A DNA stretch of 64,000 nucleotides from the NCBI RefSeq assembly GCF_016919705.1, contig NZ_CP070371.1:1371001-1435000 (forward strand). Direction: 5' to 3'. Source of the stretch: Paracoccus methylovorus (lineage in GTDB: Bacteria > Pseudomonadota > Alphaproteobacteria > Rhodobacterales > Rhodobacteraceae). The position numbers were made by a program, and so were the translations under genes. Shown here piece by piece: positions 35,637-45,089 of the stretch. How positions within the stretch are numbered: the stretch's first letter is position 1; each line of letters begins with the position of its first letter. The notes under the pieces are model-generated. The model was not told the origin of the DNA. It saw nothing but the letters and a program-made list of their open reading frames with translations, and ran no database searches.

Positions 35637-37946
35637 ATGAATATGCAGACAAAAGTCGAGGGCCTCGTCCGTGGCGGCGAAACCCTGAAACAACACCGCG
35701 ACCGGCTGATGGAGGCAACCAAACGGACCGGCCATTATGGCGGCATCACCAAGATGGAGATGCGCGACAGCCAGCCGATCCTTTACAACAAGCTGTTTTC
35801 GCGACTTCGGGCCGGTGTGGTGGATGCGCGCGAGACCGCCAAGAAAATCGCCGCCTCGCCCATCGTGGAGCAGGAGGGGGAGCTGTGCTTCACCCTTTAT
35901 AATGCAGCGGGGGATGCGATCCTGACCTCGACCGGCATCATCATCCACGTCGGCACGATGGGTGCCGCGATCAAATACATGATCGAGAATGATTGGGAAT
36001 CGAACCCGGGAATCCGCGACAAGGACATCTTCTGCAACAACGACAGCCTGATCGGCAACGTGCATCCCTGCGACATCCACACCATCGTGCCGATCTTTCA
36101 CGAGGGTAAGCTGATCGGATGGGTCGGCGGCGTCACCCATGTGATCGACACAGGCTCGGTCGGGCCGGGCTCGATGTCCACGGGCCAGATCCAGCGGTTC
36201 GGCGACGGCTATTCGATCACCTGCCGCAAAATCGGCCAGAACGACACATTGATGCGCGACTGGCTGCACGAATCGCAGCGCATGGTGCGCACCACTCGCT
36301 ATTGGATGCTGGATGAGCGCACGCGCGTCGCCGGCTGCCACATGATCCGCAAGCTGGTCGAGGAGGTAATCGCCGAGGAAGGAATCGACGCTTATTGGAA
36401 ATTCGCCTACGAATCCATCGAACATGGACGCGTCGGTCTGCAGGCCCGCATCAGGGCGATGACCATTCCAGGCAAATACCGCCAGGTCGGTTTTGTCGAT
36501 GTGCCCTATGCCCATGACGACGTGCGCGTGCCGTCCGACTTTGCCAAGGTCGACACGATCATGCACACCCCGTCCGAAATCACCATTCGCCCCGATGCAA
36601 CGTGGCGGCTGGATTTCGAAGGCTCAAGCCGTTGGGGGTGGCATACCTACAACGCCCATGCGGTCAGCTTTACCAGCGGCATCTGGGTGATGATGACGCA
36701 ATCGCTGATCCCAACCGAGATGATCAACGACGGTGCCGCCTATGGGACCGAGTTCCGCCTGCCCAAGGGGACATGGATGAACCCGGACGACCGGCGGGTG
36801 GCCTTCAGCTATAGCTGGCACTTCCTGGTCAGTTCCTGGACGGCGCTATGGCGTGGGCTGTCGCGGTCCTATTTCGGACGCGGCTACCTGGAAGAGGTAA
36901 ACGCCGGCAATGCCAACACCTCGAACTGGCTGCAGGGCGGAGGCTTCAACCAGTATGATGAGATCCATGCAGTGAACTCGTTCGAATGCGCGGCCAATGG
37001 TGTCGGCGCATCTGCGATCAAGGACGGGATCAGCCACGCCGCCGCCATCTGGAACCCGGAAGGCGACATGGGCGACATGGAAATCTGGGAGCTGGCAGAG
37101 CCGCTGATCTATCTGGGTCGTGAAATCAAGGCATCCTCGGGCGGTGCGGGTAAATATCGCGGTGGCTGCGGATTCCAGTCGCTGCGCATGGTCTGGAACG
37201 CCAAGGACTGGACGATGTTCTTCATGGGCAACGGCCATATCAGTTCCGACTGGGGCCTGATGGGCGGCTATCCCGCCGCCTCGGGCTATCGCTTCGAAGC
37301 GCATGATACCAACCTCAAGCAGATCATTGCCGATGGCGGCGAGATCCCGCATGGCGGCGACAAGGACCCTGAGAATCCGACGTGGGACAGTCTGCTGCCC
37401 GACGCACTGATCAAGCGCGACAAACAGGCCATCACCACCGAAGCGATGTTCAAGGATTACGATCTTTACCTGAACTACATGCGCGGCGGGCCGGGCTTTG
37501 GCGATCCGCTGGACCGCACACCTCAAAGCGTGGCCGACGACGTGAATGGCGGCTATCTGATCGAGCGCTTCGCCGCTTCGATCTATGGCGTCAAACTCGT
37601 CAAGGGCGCGGACGGTCTGTTCGGGGTCGATGACGCCGCAACCAAGGCCCGCCGCGAGGAAATCCGCAAAGACCGTCTGGCAAGGGCGATTCCGACCCGC
37701 GAATGGATGGCCCGTGAACGCGAGCGGATCCTGACCAAGGATGCCGGCGTCCATGTCCAGCAGATGTTCGCTGCCAGCTTCAAGTTGGGCCCAAGGTTCG
37801 AGCAGGATTTCCGCAAATTCTGGGACCTGCCGGCAGATTGGAAGCTGATGGAGGCCGATCTGCCGATCCCCTCCTATGGACGCGAATATTCCATGGATAT
37901 CTCGGAATTGCCCGACGTCAAAACCGTCCAGTTCGTCGACGAATAA
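35637..37946 (+). CDS. acxB: Acetone carboxylase alpha subunit
   Basis: The 769-residue subunit is of the HyuB type (hydantoinase B/oxoprolinase). Visible landmarks are GAAIKYMIENDWE, NDSLIGNVHPCDIHTIVPIFHEGK (positions about 139-162, describing the metal-site region) and GGAGKYRGGCGFQS. It forms the Mn-containing carboxylation site of the alpha2-beta2-gamma2 complex. The start follows GGGAGGAAG. A terminator-like hairpin lies between this gene and acxC. Confidence 0.94.
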   Translation: MNMQTKVEGLVRGGETLKQHRDRLMEATKRTGHYGGITKMEMRDSQPILYNKLFSRLRAGVVDARETAKKIAASPIVEQEGELCFTLYNAAGDAILTSTGIIIHVGTMGAAIKYMIENDWESNPGIRDKDIFCNNDSLIGNVHPCDIHTIVPIFHEGKLIGWVGGVTHVIDTGSVGPGSMSTGQIQRFGDGYSITCRKIGQNDTLMRDWLHESQRMVRTTRYWMLDERTRVAGCHMIRKLVEEVIAEEGIDAYWKFAYESIEHGRVGLQARIRAMTIPGKYRQVGFVDVPYAHDDVRVPSDFAKVDTIMHTPSEITIRPDATWRLDFEGSSRWGWHTYNAHAVSFTSGIWVMMTQSLIPTEMINDGAAYGTEFRLPKGTWMNPDDRRVAFSYSWHFLVSSWTALWRGLSRSYFGRGYLEEVNAGNANTSNWLQGGGFNQYDEIHAVNSFECAANGVGASAIKDGISHAAAIWNPEGDMGDMEIWELAEPLIYLGREIKASSGGAGKYRGGCGFQSLRMVWNAKDWTMFFMGNGHISSDWGLMGGYPAASGYRFEAHDTNLKQIIADGGEIPHGGDKDPENPTWDSLLPDALIKRDKQAITTEAMFKDYDLYLNYMRGGPGFGDPLDRTPQSVADDVNGGYLIERFAASIYGVKLVKGADGLFGVDDAATKARREEIRKDRLARAIPTREWMARERERILTKDAGVHVQQMFAASFKLGPRFEQDFRKFWDLPADWKLMEADLPIPSYGREYSMDISELPDVKTVQFVDE

Positions 37947-37954
37947 GCGCAGCG

Positions 37955-37984
37955 GGCCGCCCCGCCGTGGGCGGCCTTTTCTTT
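37955..37984 (+). terminator. Hairpin with T-run between acxB and acxC
   Basis: GGCCGCCC and GGGCGGCC form a perfect 8-base stem with a 6-base loop, followed by TTTTCTTT. By form it is an intrinsic terminator, yet acxC starts only 15 bases later with a strong ribosome site. It may let only part of transcription through, or shield the 3' end of processed acxAB mRNA. Confidence 0.7.
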
Positions 37985-37999
37985 GATCAGGAGGAAAAA

Positions 38000-38500
38000 A
38001 TGGCTTACACGAAATCGAAGATCAAGGATCTGGTGGACGGCACAATCGATCGCGACACGCTGCACACCATGCTTTCCACTCCCAAGGACAAGGAGCGCTT
38101 CCAGATCTATCTGGAAATCCTGCAGGAAAGCGTTGCTTGGGACGACCGGATCATCCTGCCGCTTGGCCCCAAACTGTTCATTGTCCAGCGCAAGTCGGAC
38201 AATAAATGGGTGGTCAAAAGCATTGCCGGGCATGAATTCTGCGACTGGAAGGAAAACTGGAAACTGCATGCCGTGATGCGGGTGCGCGAAACCCAGCAAG
38301 AGATGGAAGAGCTGTACCCCCGGCTGATGGCTCCTACGACAAGCTGGCAGGTGATCCGTGAATATTACTGCCCGTTGTCGGGAGATCTGCTGGATGTCGA
38401 GGCACCCACACCCTGGTATCCGGTAATCCATGACTTCGAGCCTGACATCGATACCTTTTATCAGGACTGGCTTGGGCTGAAGCTGCCGGAGCGCGCCTGA
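38000..38500 (+). CDS. acxC: Acetone carboxylase gamma subunit
   Basis: The small subunit has 166 residues and begins MAYTKSKIKDLVDGTIDRDTL. Conserved parts include QESVAWDDRIILPLGPKLF and the C-terminal REYYCPLSGDLLDVEAPTPW, with Cys and acidic residues typical of the family, whose gamma subunit binds zinc. It starts after the strong ribosome site AGGAGG. Length matches acetone carboxylase gamma (about 170). Confidence 0.94.
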   Translation: MAYTKSKIKDLVDGTIDRDTLHTMLSTPKDKERFQIYLEILQESVAWDDRIILPLGPKLFIVQRKSDNKWVVKSIAGHEFCDWKENWKLHAVMRVRETQQEMEELYPRLMAPTTSWQVIREYYCPLSGDLLDVEAPTPWYPVIHDFEPDIDTFYQDWLGLKLPERA

Positions 38501-38584
38501 ACTGCCACAAGGATCAGGCGGCGGATACAGTCAATGCCGCCGCCCGATCCACGCGAATTTGTATCGTATGGTTTGACCTCGTAA

Positions 38585-38746
38585 CGTTCCGTGACGCTGA
38601 TCGTGACCGAGCTTGTGGTGATGGAGCCGACCCCGGAGGACCTCGCGCTACGCGAACGCGCGCCCGGCGTTTCAGCTGGCGAGATCGAGGCCGCGACCGG
38701 CGCGTACCTGCTGATCGCAGGGGAGGTGCCGGAAATTAGGTTGTGA
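38585..38746 (+). pseudogene. scoB: 3' fragment of 3-oxoacid CoA-transferase subunit B
   Basis: From 38591 a frame without stops reads VTLIVTELVVMEPTPEDLAL, then RERAPGVSAGEIEAATGAYL, and ends at TGA 38744-38746. This is the C-terminal end of ScoB-type CoA-transferases (usual form TPEGLVLRERAPGVS). An in-frame stop at 38582-38584 sits just upstream, and the rest of the gene (about 150 residues) is gone. The enzyme would activate acetoacetate, the product of acetone carboxylase, so an acx-sco operon probably existed here before deletion. Confidence 0.72.
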
Positions 38747-38818
38747 AGGCAGGTCTTTCCAGCTGCGTTCTGGAGTGTGGCTACGCTTTGAATAGCCCCA
38801 TGTTTCGTGGGCGCCTTC

Positions 38819-38945
38819 TTAGGCTCCAGACCCATTGATTTCAGGTGTTTGGCGTGATTCAGGCTCCGCAAGGAGACCTGATCGATGAGCAATCTTTTCT
38901 GGCTGACCGATGCGCAGATGGAGCGCCTGAAGCCGTTCTTTTCCA
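38819..38945 (+). mobile_element. Left-end relic of an IS5-family insertion sequence
   Basis: An ATG at 38885 begins MSNLFWLTDAQMERLKPFF, the conserved N-terminus of IS5-family transposases; after SK the match stops and the frame ends within about 30 residues. The preceding TAGGCTCCAGACCCATTGAT (38819-38838) looks like the terminal region of such an element. Only about 130 bases remain, so it is inactive. The relic lies next to the cut scoB gene and probably mediated the deletion. Confidence 0.62.
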
Positions 38946-39210
38946 AGACCCCAGCTTGGGTCCCGATGAGACGCACGAACCACCACGCCCGTCTCCTCCT
39001 CGCATCCCACCGAATCGTTATATTCATTCAAGCATAACGAAGGGAAGGCAAAGGGCATATTGCGGCATATTGCCCGATGCGACGAAACTCTCGCGCACGG
39101 GTGGGCGGAAAGATTGCGCCACCGACCAAGGCATCCACTTCGAAAGAAGCTTGGTTCAAAGGTCCGCGAATTCATCGCTGCTGTCTCTATGATCATCCCG
39201 GACTGCTGCG
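38946..39210. other. Unassigned sequence between IS relic and metal uptake operon
   Basis: Together with the relics this makes a region of about 700 bases without intact genes. Short open frames occur on both strands, but none shows a recognisable motif or ribosome site. It is probably debris from the same rearrangement. Confidence 0.5.
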
Positions 39211-40248
39211 TCAGTATGTCGGCTTCAGGAACTCGGCGATCTCGTTGTCGGTCAGTTCGATGCGATAGAATTTGCGATAGAAACGCCGGGTTTCCTCGCG
39301 CATGTCGATATCGGCAAGAGCGTCGGGATAAAGCGTGCTGGCCAGCCAAAGAAATTGAAGCGCCCCTTCCGAGGTTTCCCGGCACCACCAGAACAGCCCG
39401 CGCGGATTGGCGTAGACCCGGCCCTCGCGCACCGCCTTGACGTTGCGCCATTGCGGGTTGGTGCGGATTTCCTCGGCGTCCTCGGCATTCATCGAGATGA
39501 TGACATCAGGGTTTCCGGCGATGATATTCTCAAGCGAGGCAATGCCCGAGGCATAGGGCATGTCTCCGAACCAGCTTTCCGCGATATTGATCGCCCCGCC
39601 CAGATCCATCCAGTCCTGGTTCAGCGACGGTCGTCCCGAGGTCGAAAGCGGCGCGCCCGAGGCCAGGTAGACCCTCACGCGCCGATCGGGCGGGATGCCT
39701 TCCAGCCGCTCGGCGACGCGGCGGCGGTTGTCGTCGAAATAGCCTTGGTACCTCCTGGCGACTTCAAGCGCATCCGGCCCAAGCATTTCGCCGGTGATCA
39801 ACACGCGCTCGACCAGCGCGTCGATGGAATTGCTGCGAAAGGACGCCACGGCGATGCCCGCCCCCCGAAGCTGCCTGGAAACAGCGTCGGGTAACGCACG
39901 CGAGGAAAACAGGATGTCCGGCTTCAGCACCATCAGCTCCTCGACATTGACGGTGCCGTCGCCGAGCGTGGTCAGCGCCGCAGCCTTGATCGAGGGCACG
40001 AACTTTTGCATCAGCGGCATCGAGCGCGCGATGCGCGTGGTCGCGACGATGCGGTCGCCATAGCCGAGCATGGTCAGGATCGAGTTCTGCGCCTCCCAAT
40101 TCGTGGCGATCCGATCGATCTCGGGCGGCAGGCTGACGGATCGGTCGCCGTAATAGACCACCTCGCGCATGATCTCGGCCGATGCGGGTTGGGACAGAAG
40201 GGCAACTGCACAGGCGATGCACGTGGCCAGATGCCGGATCCGGAACAT
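39211..40248 (-). CDS. Periplasmic metal-chelate binding protein (FecB/BtuF-like)
   Basis: The 345-residue secreted protein has a signal peptide ending in LLSQPASA, followed by a class III binding-protein fold: IDRIATNWEAQNSILTMLGY, a long linking helix and DALADIDMREETRRFYRKFY. This class serves iron-siderophore, heme or cobalamin importers. The ATG at 40248 is chosen (GAGGAGAGG upstream); an adjacent ATG is one codon earlier. It is the last gene of receptor-methyltransferase-permease-ATPase-binding protein. Ligand unknown. Confidence 0.87.
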   Translation of the reverse strand: MFRIRHLATCIACAVALLSQPASAEIMREVVYYGDRSVSLPPEIDRIATNWEAQNSILTMLGYGDRIVATTRIARSMPLMQKFVPSIKAAALTTLGDGTVNVEELMVLKPDILFSSRALPDAVSRQLRGAGIAVASFRSNSIDALVERVLITGEMLGPDALEVARRYQGYFDDNRRRVAERLEGIPPDRRVRVYLASGAPLSTSGRPSLNQDWMDLGGAINIAESWFGDMPYASGIASLENIIAGNPDVIISMNAEDAEEIRTNPQWRNVKAVREGRVYANPRGLFWWCRETSEGALQFLWLASTLYPDALADIDMREETRRFYRKFYRIELTDNEIAEFLKPTY

Positions 40249-40258
40249 CATCCTCTCC

Positions 40259-41029
40259 TCATGCCGGGACAAAAATAATGTGGGGACCGTGACCGACCCG
40301 GGCGACCCGGACCCCATAGACCGCGTGGATGACCTGCGGCGTGAGGACCGAGGCAGGCCCGCCATCCGCGAGGATTTTCCCGCCGTCGATCAGCACCGCG
40401 CGGTCGGCGGCATAGAGCGTGTGATCGGGATGGTGGGTGGTAAAGACGATCGTATGGCCCTCGGCCGCGAGCGCGCGCATCAGGTCGAGCAAGCGGCGCT
40501 GGTTGCCGTAATCGAGGCCCACGTCCGGCTCGTCCATCAGCAGGATGCGGGCGCCCTGGACCAGCGCCCGCGCGATCAGGACAAGCTGGCGCTCGCCGCC
40601 CGAGATGCCGGTGTAGTCGCGCTGTGCCAGATGCGCGATCCCGAGCCGTTCCAGAACCGCCTGGACCCGCTTCTCGTCCCGCGCGCCGGGAAGTTTCAGC
40701 AGGCCCGAGGTCACCAGCCTGCCCAGCCCCGCGACCTGCGCCACCGTATAGGGAAAGGGCGGCGTATGATGCTGGGGCACATAGGCGACGGCAGCGGCGA
40801 TGTCGCGGCGGCGCATCGCGGCAAGCGGCATGCCATACAGAGAGACGCTGCCGCGCGCCGGCCGCAGCAGCTTCAGCATAAGCCGCAGCAGCGTCGATTT
40901 CCCCGCTCCGTTCGCGCCCAATATGGCGACGATCTCGGCCGCGCGGATAGCGAGTTCGACGTCCGACAGGACGACGCGCCGGTCGCGGTCGAAACCCAGA
41001 CCCTGCGTAGAGATGACGACCCTGCTCAT
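40259..41029 (-). CDS. Metal-chelate ABC transporter ATPase (FecE/FhuC-like)
   Basis: This 256-residue ATPase has Walker A GANGAGKST, the signature ISGGERQLVLIARAL and Walker B ILLMDEPDVGLDYGNQ, as in siderophore/B12 importers. It overlaps the permease gene by 4 bases, and the binding-protein gene starts 10 bases downstream. Confidence 0.92.
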   Translation of the reverse strand: MSRVVISTQGLGFDRDRRVVLSDVELAIRAAEIVAILGANGAGKSTLLRLMLKLLRPARGSVSLYGMPLAAMRRRDIAAAVAYVPQHHTPPFPYTVAQVAGLGRLVTSGLLKLPGARDEKRVQAVLERLGIAHLAQRDYTGISGGERQLVLIARALVQGARILLMDEPDVGLDYGNQRRLLDLMRALAAEGHTIVFTTHHPDHTLYAADRAVLIDGGKILADGGPASVLTPQVIHAVYGVRVARVGHGPHIIFVPA

Positions 41030-42039
41030 GTCCAGCCCCGGCGGACGCGCGACAGGACGAGGACGAAGATCGGGATGCCGACGATCTCGGTGACAATGCC
41101 GATGGGGATCTCGATACCCGAAAGCGACCGCGCCAGGATGTCCGCACCGACCAGAAAGGACGCTCCCAGCAGGGCCGAAGCGGGGATCAGGCGCATGTTC
41201 ATCGGACCGATCATCAGCCGCGCGATATGCGGGATGATCAGGCCGATCCAGCCGATGATGCCCACCATCGACACCGAGATCGCCGAGACCATCGTCGCAA
41301 CGGCAATGACGGCATAGCGGATCAGCGCCACCGGAACGCCAAGCGTATGGGCCTCATCGTCGCCCATCGACATTGCGTCCAGCGCGCGGCCCAGCATCCA
41401 GACGATCAGGATACCCGCGAACACCGGCAAGGCGGCCCATCGCAATTGTTCGATACGTGCGGTGCCGAGATTGCCCATCAGCCAATAGGTGATCGCGGGC
41501 AGTTGATCGCCCGGATCGGCAGCATATTTGACCAGCGTCAGCAGCGCCGAGAAAAGCGCGCCGCTGATGATCCCGCCGAGGATCAGCATCACAAGCGAGG
41601 CATTGCCGAACAGGTTCGCAATCCCGAGCGCGAACAGCACGGCCAGAATGGCGCAGGCAAAGGCCAGCAGTTGCACGACGACCCAGTTTCCCGAAATCAG
41701 GATGCCCACGGACGCACCGAAACCGGCACCGGCCAGCACTCCCAGCAGGCCGGGCGAAACCAGAGGGTTGCGAAACACCGCCTGAAACGCAGCCCCCGCC
41801 GTGGCCAGGGACGCGCCGACCAGCACCGCTGCGGCGATGCGCGGCGCACGGATGTCGAGGATCAGGTTGCTCAACAGGTCGTAGCGGTCCTGCTCCATCC
41901 GGCCCAGCCCGGTCGCGGCCAGAACGAAATCGAACAGGTCGCGGGTGCCGATCGGATAGCGCCCGATCCCGAAGGCGAATATGACGCTCACCGCTAGCAG
42001 AAGCGCCAGAAACGTCAGCGTAGGGGAACGTGCCGTCAC
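41026..42039 (-). CDS. Metal-chelate ABC transporter permease (FecCD family)
   Basis: The 337-residue inner-membrane permease has about ten helices and FecCD hallmarks: RAPRIAAAVLVGASLATAGA, FRNPLVSPGLLGVLAGAGFGA and VGIIGWIGLIIPHIARLMIG. A single permease gene implies a homodimer. It starts 4 bases after the methyltransferase stop. Confidence 0.93.
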   Translation of the reverse strand: MTARSPTLTFLALLLAVSVIFAFGIGRYPIGTRDLFDFVLAATGLGRMEQDRYDLLSNLILDIRAPRIAAAVLVGASLATAGAAFQAVFRNPLVSPGLLGVLAGAGFGASVGILISGNWVVVQLLAFACAILAVLFALGIANLFGNASLVMLILGGIISGALFSALLTLVKYAADPGDQLPAITYWLMGNLGTARIEQLRWAALPVFAGILIVWMLGRALDAMSMGDDEAHTLGVPVALIRYAVIAVATMVSAISVSMVGIIGWIGLIIPHIARLMIGPMNMRLIPASALLGASFLVGADILARSLSGIEIPIGIVTEIVGIPIFVLVLSRVRRGWT

Positions 42040-42043
42040 CCGA

Positions 42044-42868
42044 TCACGTCCCGAAACCCGCCGGATGGACCTTGTCCCACCACAGGATGCAGGTTCGCGT
42101 TTCCATGCGCAGCGCCAGCCCGTCTTGGGTCTGGCTCAGATAGGGGGCGATGTTGTCGCGGAATCGCGGCTCGTCGGTTTTGCCGATGCCCAGCCAGGAA
42201 AACCCGTCCAGAACCGCATCCCAGTCCGGGAAGACTTGGGAAAAGCCGTCGGGAACAAAACCGACGTTCACCTCAAGCCCCATCGCCACAAGGCGGTTGA
42301 AGACCAGCGCATATCCCGGCATCGGCGTAGGCTTGGCCGCCGCTGACGGCGGGGCGGGCTCGATTCCCGCCACCAAGCTGTCGTGAAAGCATTTGAGACT
42401 GGGCCCCGAAAACAGCGTCACATAGGCACGTTTGCGCGCCAGCGCATCGATCTTGCGCAGGTCGTTCATCGCGGGCGAACGCGCGGCGACCACGATGTCA
42501 TGCACCTCGACATTACCGTCCGGCTCGACGTCTTGCCATGCAAGGTCGAGCCTGCGGATATTGTCGCGCCCCGCCTGCCTTGCGTTGCGTTCCAGATGAT
42601 CCAGCATCGGCCGGGAGACATCGAGCGCGGTCACCGACCGGGCGCGGGCGGCGGCCGGAATGGCGATCCTGCCCGGCCCGGCGCCTACATCCAGCACGGT
42701 TTCGTCTACCCCGATATTCATCATGTCGATCTGCAATCCGGTATATTCGGACTGCATCGCGACATAGCCGTTGTAGCGATCCGCGAAAGCATCCCACATC
42801 GGCGACTGGGCGAAGACCGGGGGCGTCAGCAGACGGTCCAGAAGGTCCCAATCGATCAGATTACCCAT
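42044..42868 (-). CDS. Class I SAM-dependent methyltransferase in the uptake operon
   Basis: The 274-residue protein has the SAM motif TVLDVGAGPGRIAIPAAARA and the acidic end of strand 2 (VTALDVSRPMLDHL). It lies between the receptor gene (11 bases) and the permease gene (4 bases), so it is co-transcribed with uptake genes, an uncommon partner. It might modify an imported chelate to release or trap the metal, but no substrate can be read from sequence. Confidence 0.82.
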   Translation of the reverse strand: MGNLIDWDLLDRLLTPPVFAQSPMWDAFADRYNGYVAMQSEYTGLQIDMMNIGVDETVLDVGAGPGRIAIPAAARARSVTALDVSRPMLDHLERNARQAGRDNIRRLDLAWQDVEPDGNVEVHDIVVAARSPAMNDLRKIDALARKRAYVTLFSGPSLKCFHDSLVAGIEPAPPSAAAKPTPMPGYALVFNRLVAMGLEVNVGFVPDGFSQVFPDWDAVLDGFSWLGIGKTDEPRFRDNIAPYLSQTQDGLALRMETRTCILWWDKVHPAGFGT

Positions 42869-42879
42869 GGGCCGATCCT

Positions 42880-45036
42880 TCAGAACTTGAAGCTGGCCGA
42901 GAGCCTGACCTCGCGGGGCGCACCCAGAAAGGCGCTGTTCGCGCCCCGCGTCGCGCCATCGATGCTGCCGGGAAAGATCGATGCCCAGTAATGCTCATCG
43001 AAGACGTTGTTGATCGCGAGGTTGAAGACCGCGGTGGTATCCTTGGTCATCTGGCGTTCGTAGCGCAGCCCAAGATCCAGGGTGGCATAGCTGTCGACCT
43101 TGAAGCTGTTGATGTTGTTGCCCGCACGCTTGCCTGTGAAGTGCAGATTGGCGCTGGCCGAAAGCTCGGGCAGGCTCTTGAAGAAATATTCCATGAACAG
43201 GTTGGCCTGCACCTTGGGCGCGCCCACCACATCGGTATCGCTGGTCAGCGGGTTGCCGGTATTCCTCAGCTTGGGATCAAGCAGGGTGACGCCGCCATGG
43301 ATATTGAGGTTTTCCAGCAGTTGGCCGCGCAGTTCCAGTTCGATCCCCTTGTTCACCTGGTCGCCCTGGATGCGATAGACATTGTCCTCGCCGGTGAAAG
43401 CAAAGGGTCGCTCGATACGGAACACCGCCACCGAAGCATCCAGGCCGCCTAGGTCGGCCTTGACCCCAGCCTCGACCTGCTTGCTGCGCTCGGGCGCGAG
43501 CACCTGTCCGGCGTTCGCGGCCGTGGTCGGCGCGGTACCGCCGCTTTGCAGCGTGTCGACATAGGCGACATAGGTGGTGATGTTTTCGGCGGGCTTGTAG
43601 CTCAGCGCCACGCTGGGGCTTAAACCCCGCTCGCTGTATTTCTGCGTGACCGTGCCGGTTTCGTCATAGTTCTTGACGTCGAACCAAGTGTAGCTGCCCG
43701 ACAGGATGGCCGACCACTGCCCGTTGAAGGTGATGCTGTCACCCAACACCAGGCTTTGCGACATGTTGCTGAAGGATCTGTAGCGCGGCCCGTTGCGCAC
43801 CAGACCCGTCGGGGCGTCCCATTGGACCGGATTGTCGATGCTGGCATCGCCAAGATAGCCTTGCACGCTCGGATTGCCACTGCGGGGGCTGTAGTTTTCC
43901 CAGTTCACGCCGGTCGTGCCCAGATGGACGTCGTGTTTGACCCCGCCGGTGAACAGCGTGCCGTTGAGCACGGCGATATTGCTGGTGACCCGGAACTGGC
44001 CGCTGACCCCGCCATCGATGCTGTTGCTATAATTGCCGTCGTCGTCCAGAAGCGCGTTCGAGACAGATACGAACCAGCGGCTGACCCTTTGATGCTGCAT
44101 CCCGGCGGTCAAGGACCAATCCTCGTTGAACCGATGCTTGACGAGGCCGCCGACCAGCGTGTCCTCCAGCCCGTAGCCGGCGAATTTCTGACCGTAGCCG
44201 ACCTTGGTCGGATCCGGCGCATCGGGCAGGGTCACGCTGTTGTCGTAGCTGAAGCTGCCGGGAAAGCCGAACTTGTCGAAACGGTAGCGGCTGGCGTTCA
44301 GTTCTATTGTCGTCTGGTCGGTCAGGTTGATGTCGAAGGCGCCGCTGATCAGCGAGCGATCCAGATCGCTGCCCTTCACATAGCCGTCTCCCTCTTCGCT
44401 CAGCACGTTGATGCGATAGCCGAGCATGCCGTCTGCCGCATGGCCGCCGAAATCGCCATGCGCCAGCCAGGTCCCCTTGCCGGTAAAGCCGGTGTTGATG
44501 CGATTATAGGGATCTTGCGTGGGCCGTTTGCGGGTGAAGTTGAAAAGTCCGCCGGGGCTTGCCGGGCCGAAATAGGCGCCGGCGAGGCCGTGGACGACCT
44601 CGACCCTTTCATACATCTCGATGGGCTGCGCAGTGGTGGCGACGATGTTCATACCATCGAGGCGATTGTTGAAAACCGGCGTGCCCTGCATGCCGCGCGA
44701 TTGCGGACGCCCGACATCGCCGCCGCCGCGCGCCTCCATCTGCGTCGAGGGTATGTATTTCAACAGATCGGGCAAGGTTGTCGCCTGCTGGTTTTCAATC
44801 AGCGTCTTGTCGATGACGCTGACCGAATAGGGCGTGTCCTTGATCTCGCGCCGGCCAAGCGGACCAATCGTCGCGGTTTTCGCGCGCACCCCGCTCTTGC
44901 CGCTGTCGTCGCCCCCCTGGATGACGACCTGGTCAAGAACGATGGCGTCCTGTCTGGGCAGCGTCTGCGCATGACCTGCTGTGGCCAGGCAGAAAAAAGA
45001 AATCGCTATCCCACCATTCGAAACTGCGCGACGCAT
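42880..45036 (-). CDS. TonB-dependent siderophore receptor
   Basis: The outer-membrane receptor has 718 residues. Its signal peptide starts at 45036 and ends ATAGHAQ. A TonB box-like segment (DAIVLDQVVIQGG) precedes the plug (IKDTPYSVSVIDKTLIENQQ, SRGMQGTPVFNNRLDGMN). The barrel ends with the terminal Phe of LSASFKF. The chosen ATG gives the correct signal peptide; the frame above it crosses palindromic operator sequences. It is the first gene of the uptake operon and is most like ferric siderophore receptors. The substrate could be the catecholate made by the NRPS 11 kb away, but this is unproven. Confidence 0.92.
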   Translation of the reverse strand: MRRAVSNGGIAISFFCLATAGHAQTLPRQDAIVLDQVVIQGGDDSGKSGVRAKTATIGPLGRREIKDTPYSVSVIDKTLIENQQATTLPDLLKYIPSTQMEARGGGDVGRPQSRGMQGTPVFNNRLDGMNIVATTAQPIEMYERVEVVHGLAGAYFGPASPGGLFNFTRKRPTQDPYNRINTGFTGKGTWLAHGDFGGHAADGMLGYRINVLSEEGDGYVKGSDLDRSLISGAFDINLTDQTTIELNASRYRFDKFGFPGSFSYDNSVTLPDAPDPTKVGYGQKFAGYGLEDTLVGGLVKHRFNEDWSLTAGMQHQRVSRWFVSVSNALLDDDGNYSNSIDGGVSGQFRVTSNIAVLNGTLFTGGVKHDVHLGTTGVNWENYSPRSGNPSVQGYLGDASIDNPVQWDAPTGLVRNGPRYRSFSNMSQSLVLGDSITFNGQWSAILSGSYTWFDVKNYDETGTVTQKYSERGLSPSVALSYKPAENITTYVAYVDTLQSGGTAPTTAANAGQVLAPERSKQVEAGVKADLGGLDASVAVFRIERPFAFTGEDNVYRIQGDQVNKGIELELRGQLLENLNIHGGVTLLDPKLRNTGNPLTSDTDVVGAPKVQANLFMEYFFKSLPELSASANLHFTGKRAGNNINSFKVDSYATLDLGLRYERQMTKDTTAVFNLAINNVFDEHYWASIFPGSIDGATRGANSAFLGAPREVRLSASFKF

Positions 45037-45089
45037 GGCACCCTGGTCCCCCCGTGATATCTGGATCGCGTGGTTCCACGCCACCGACG

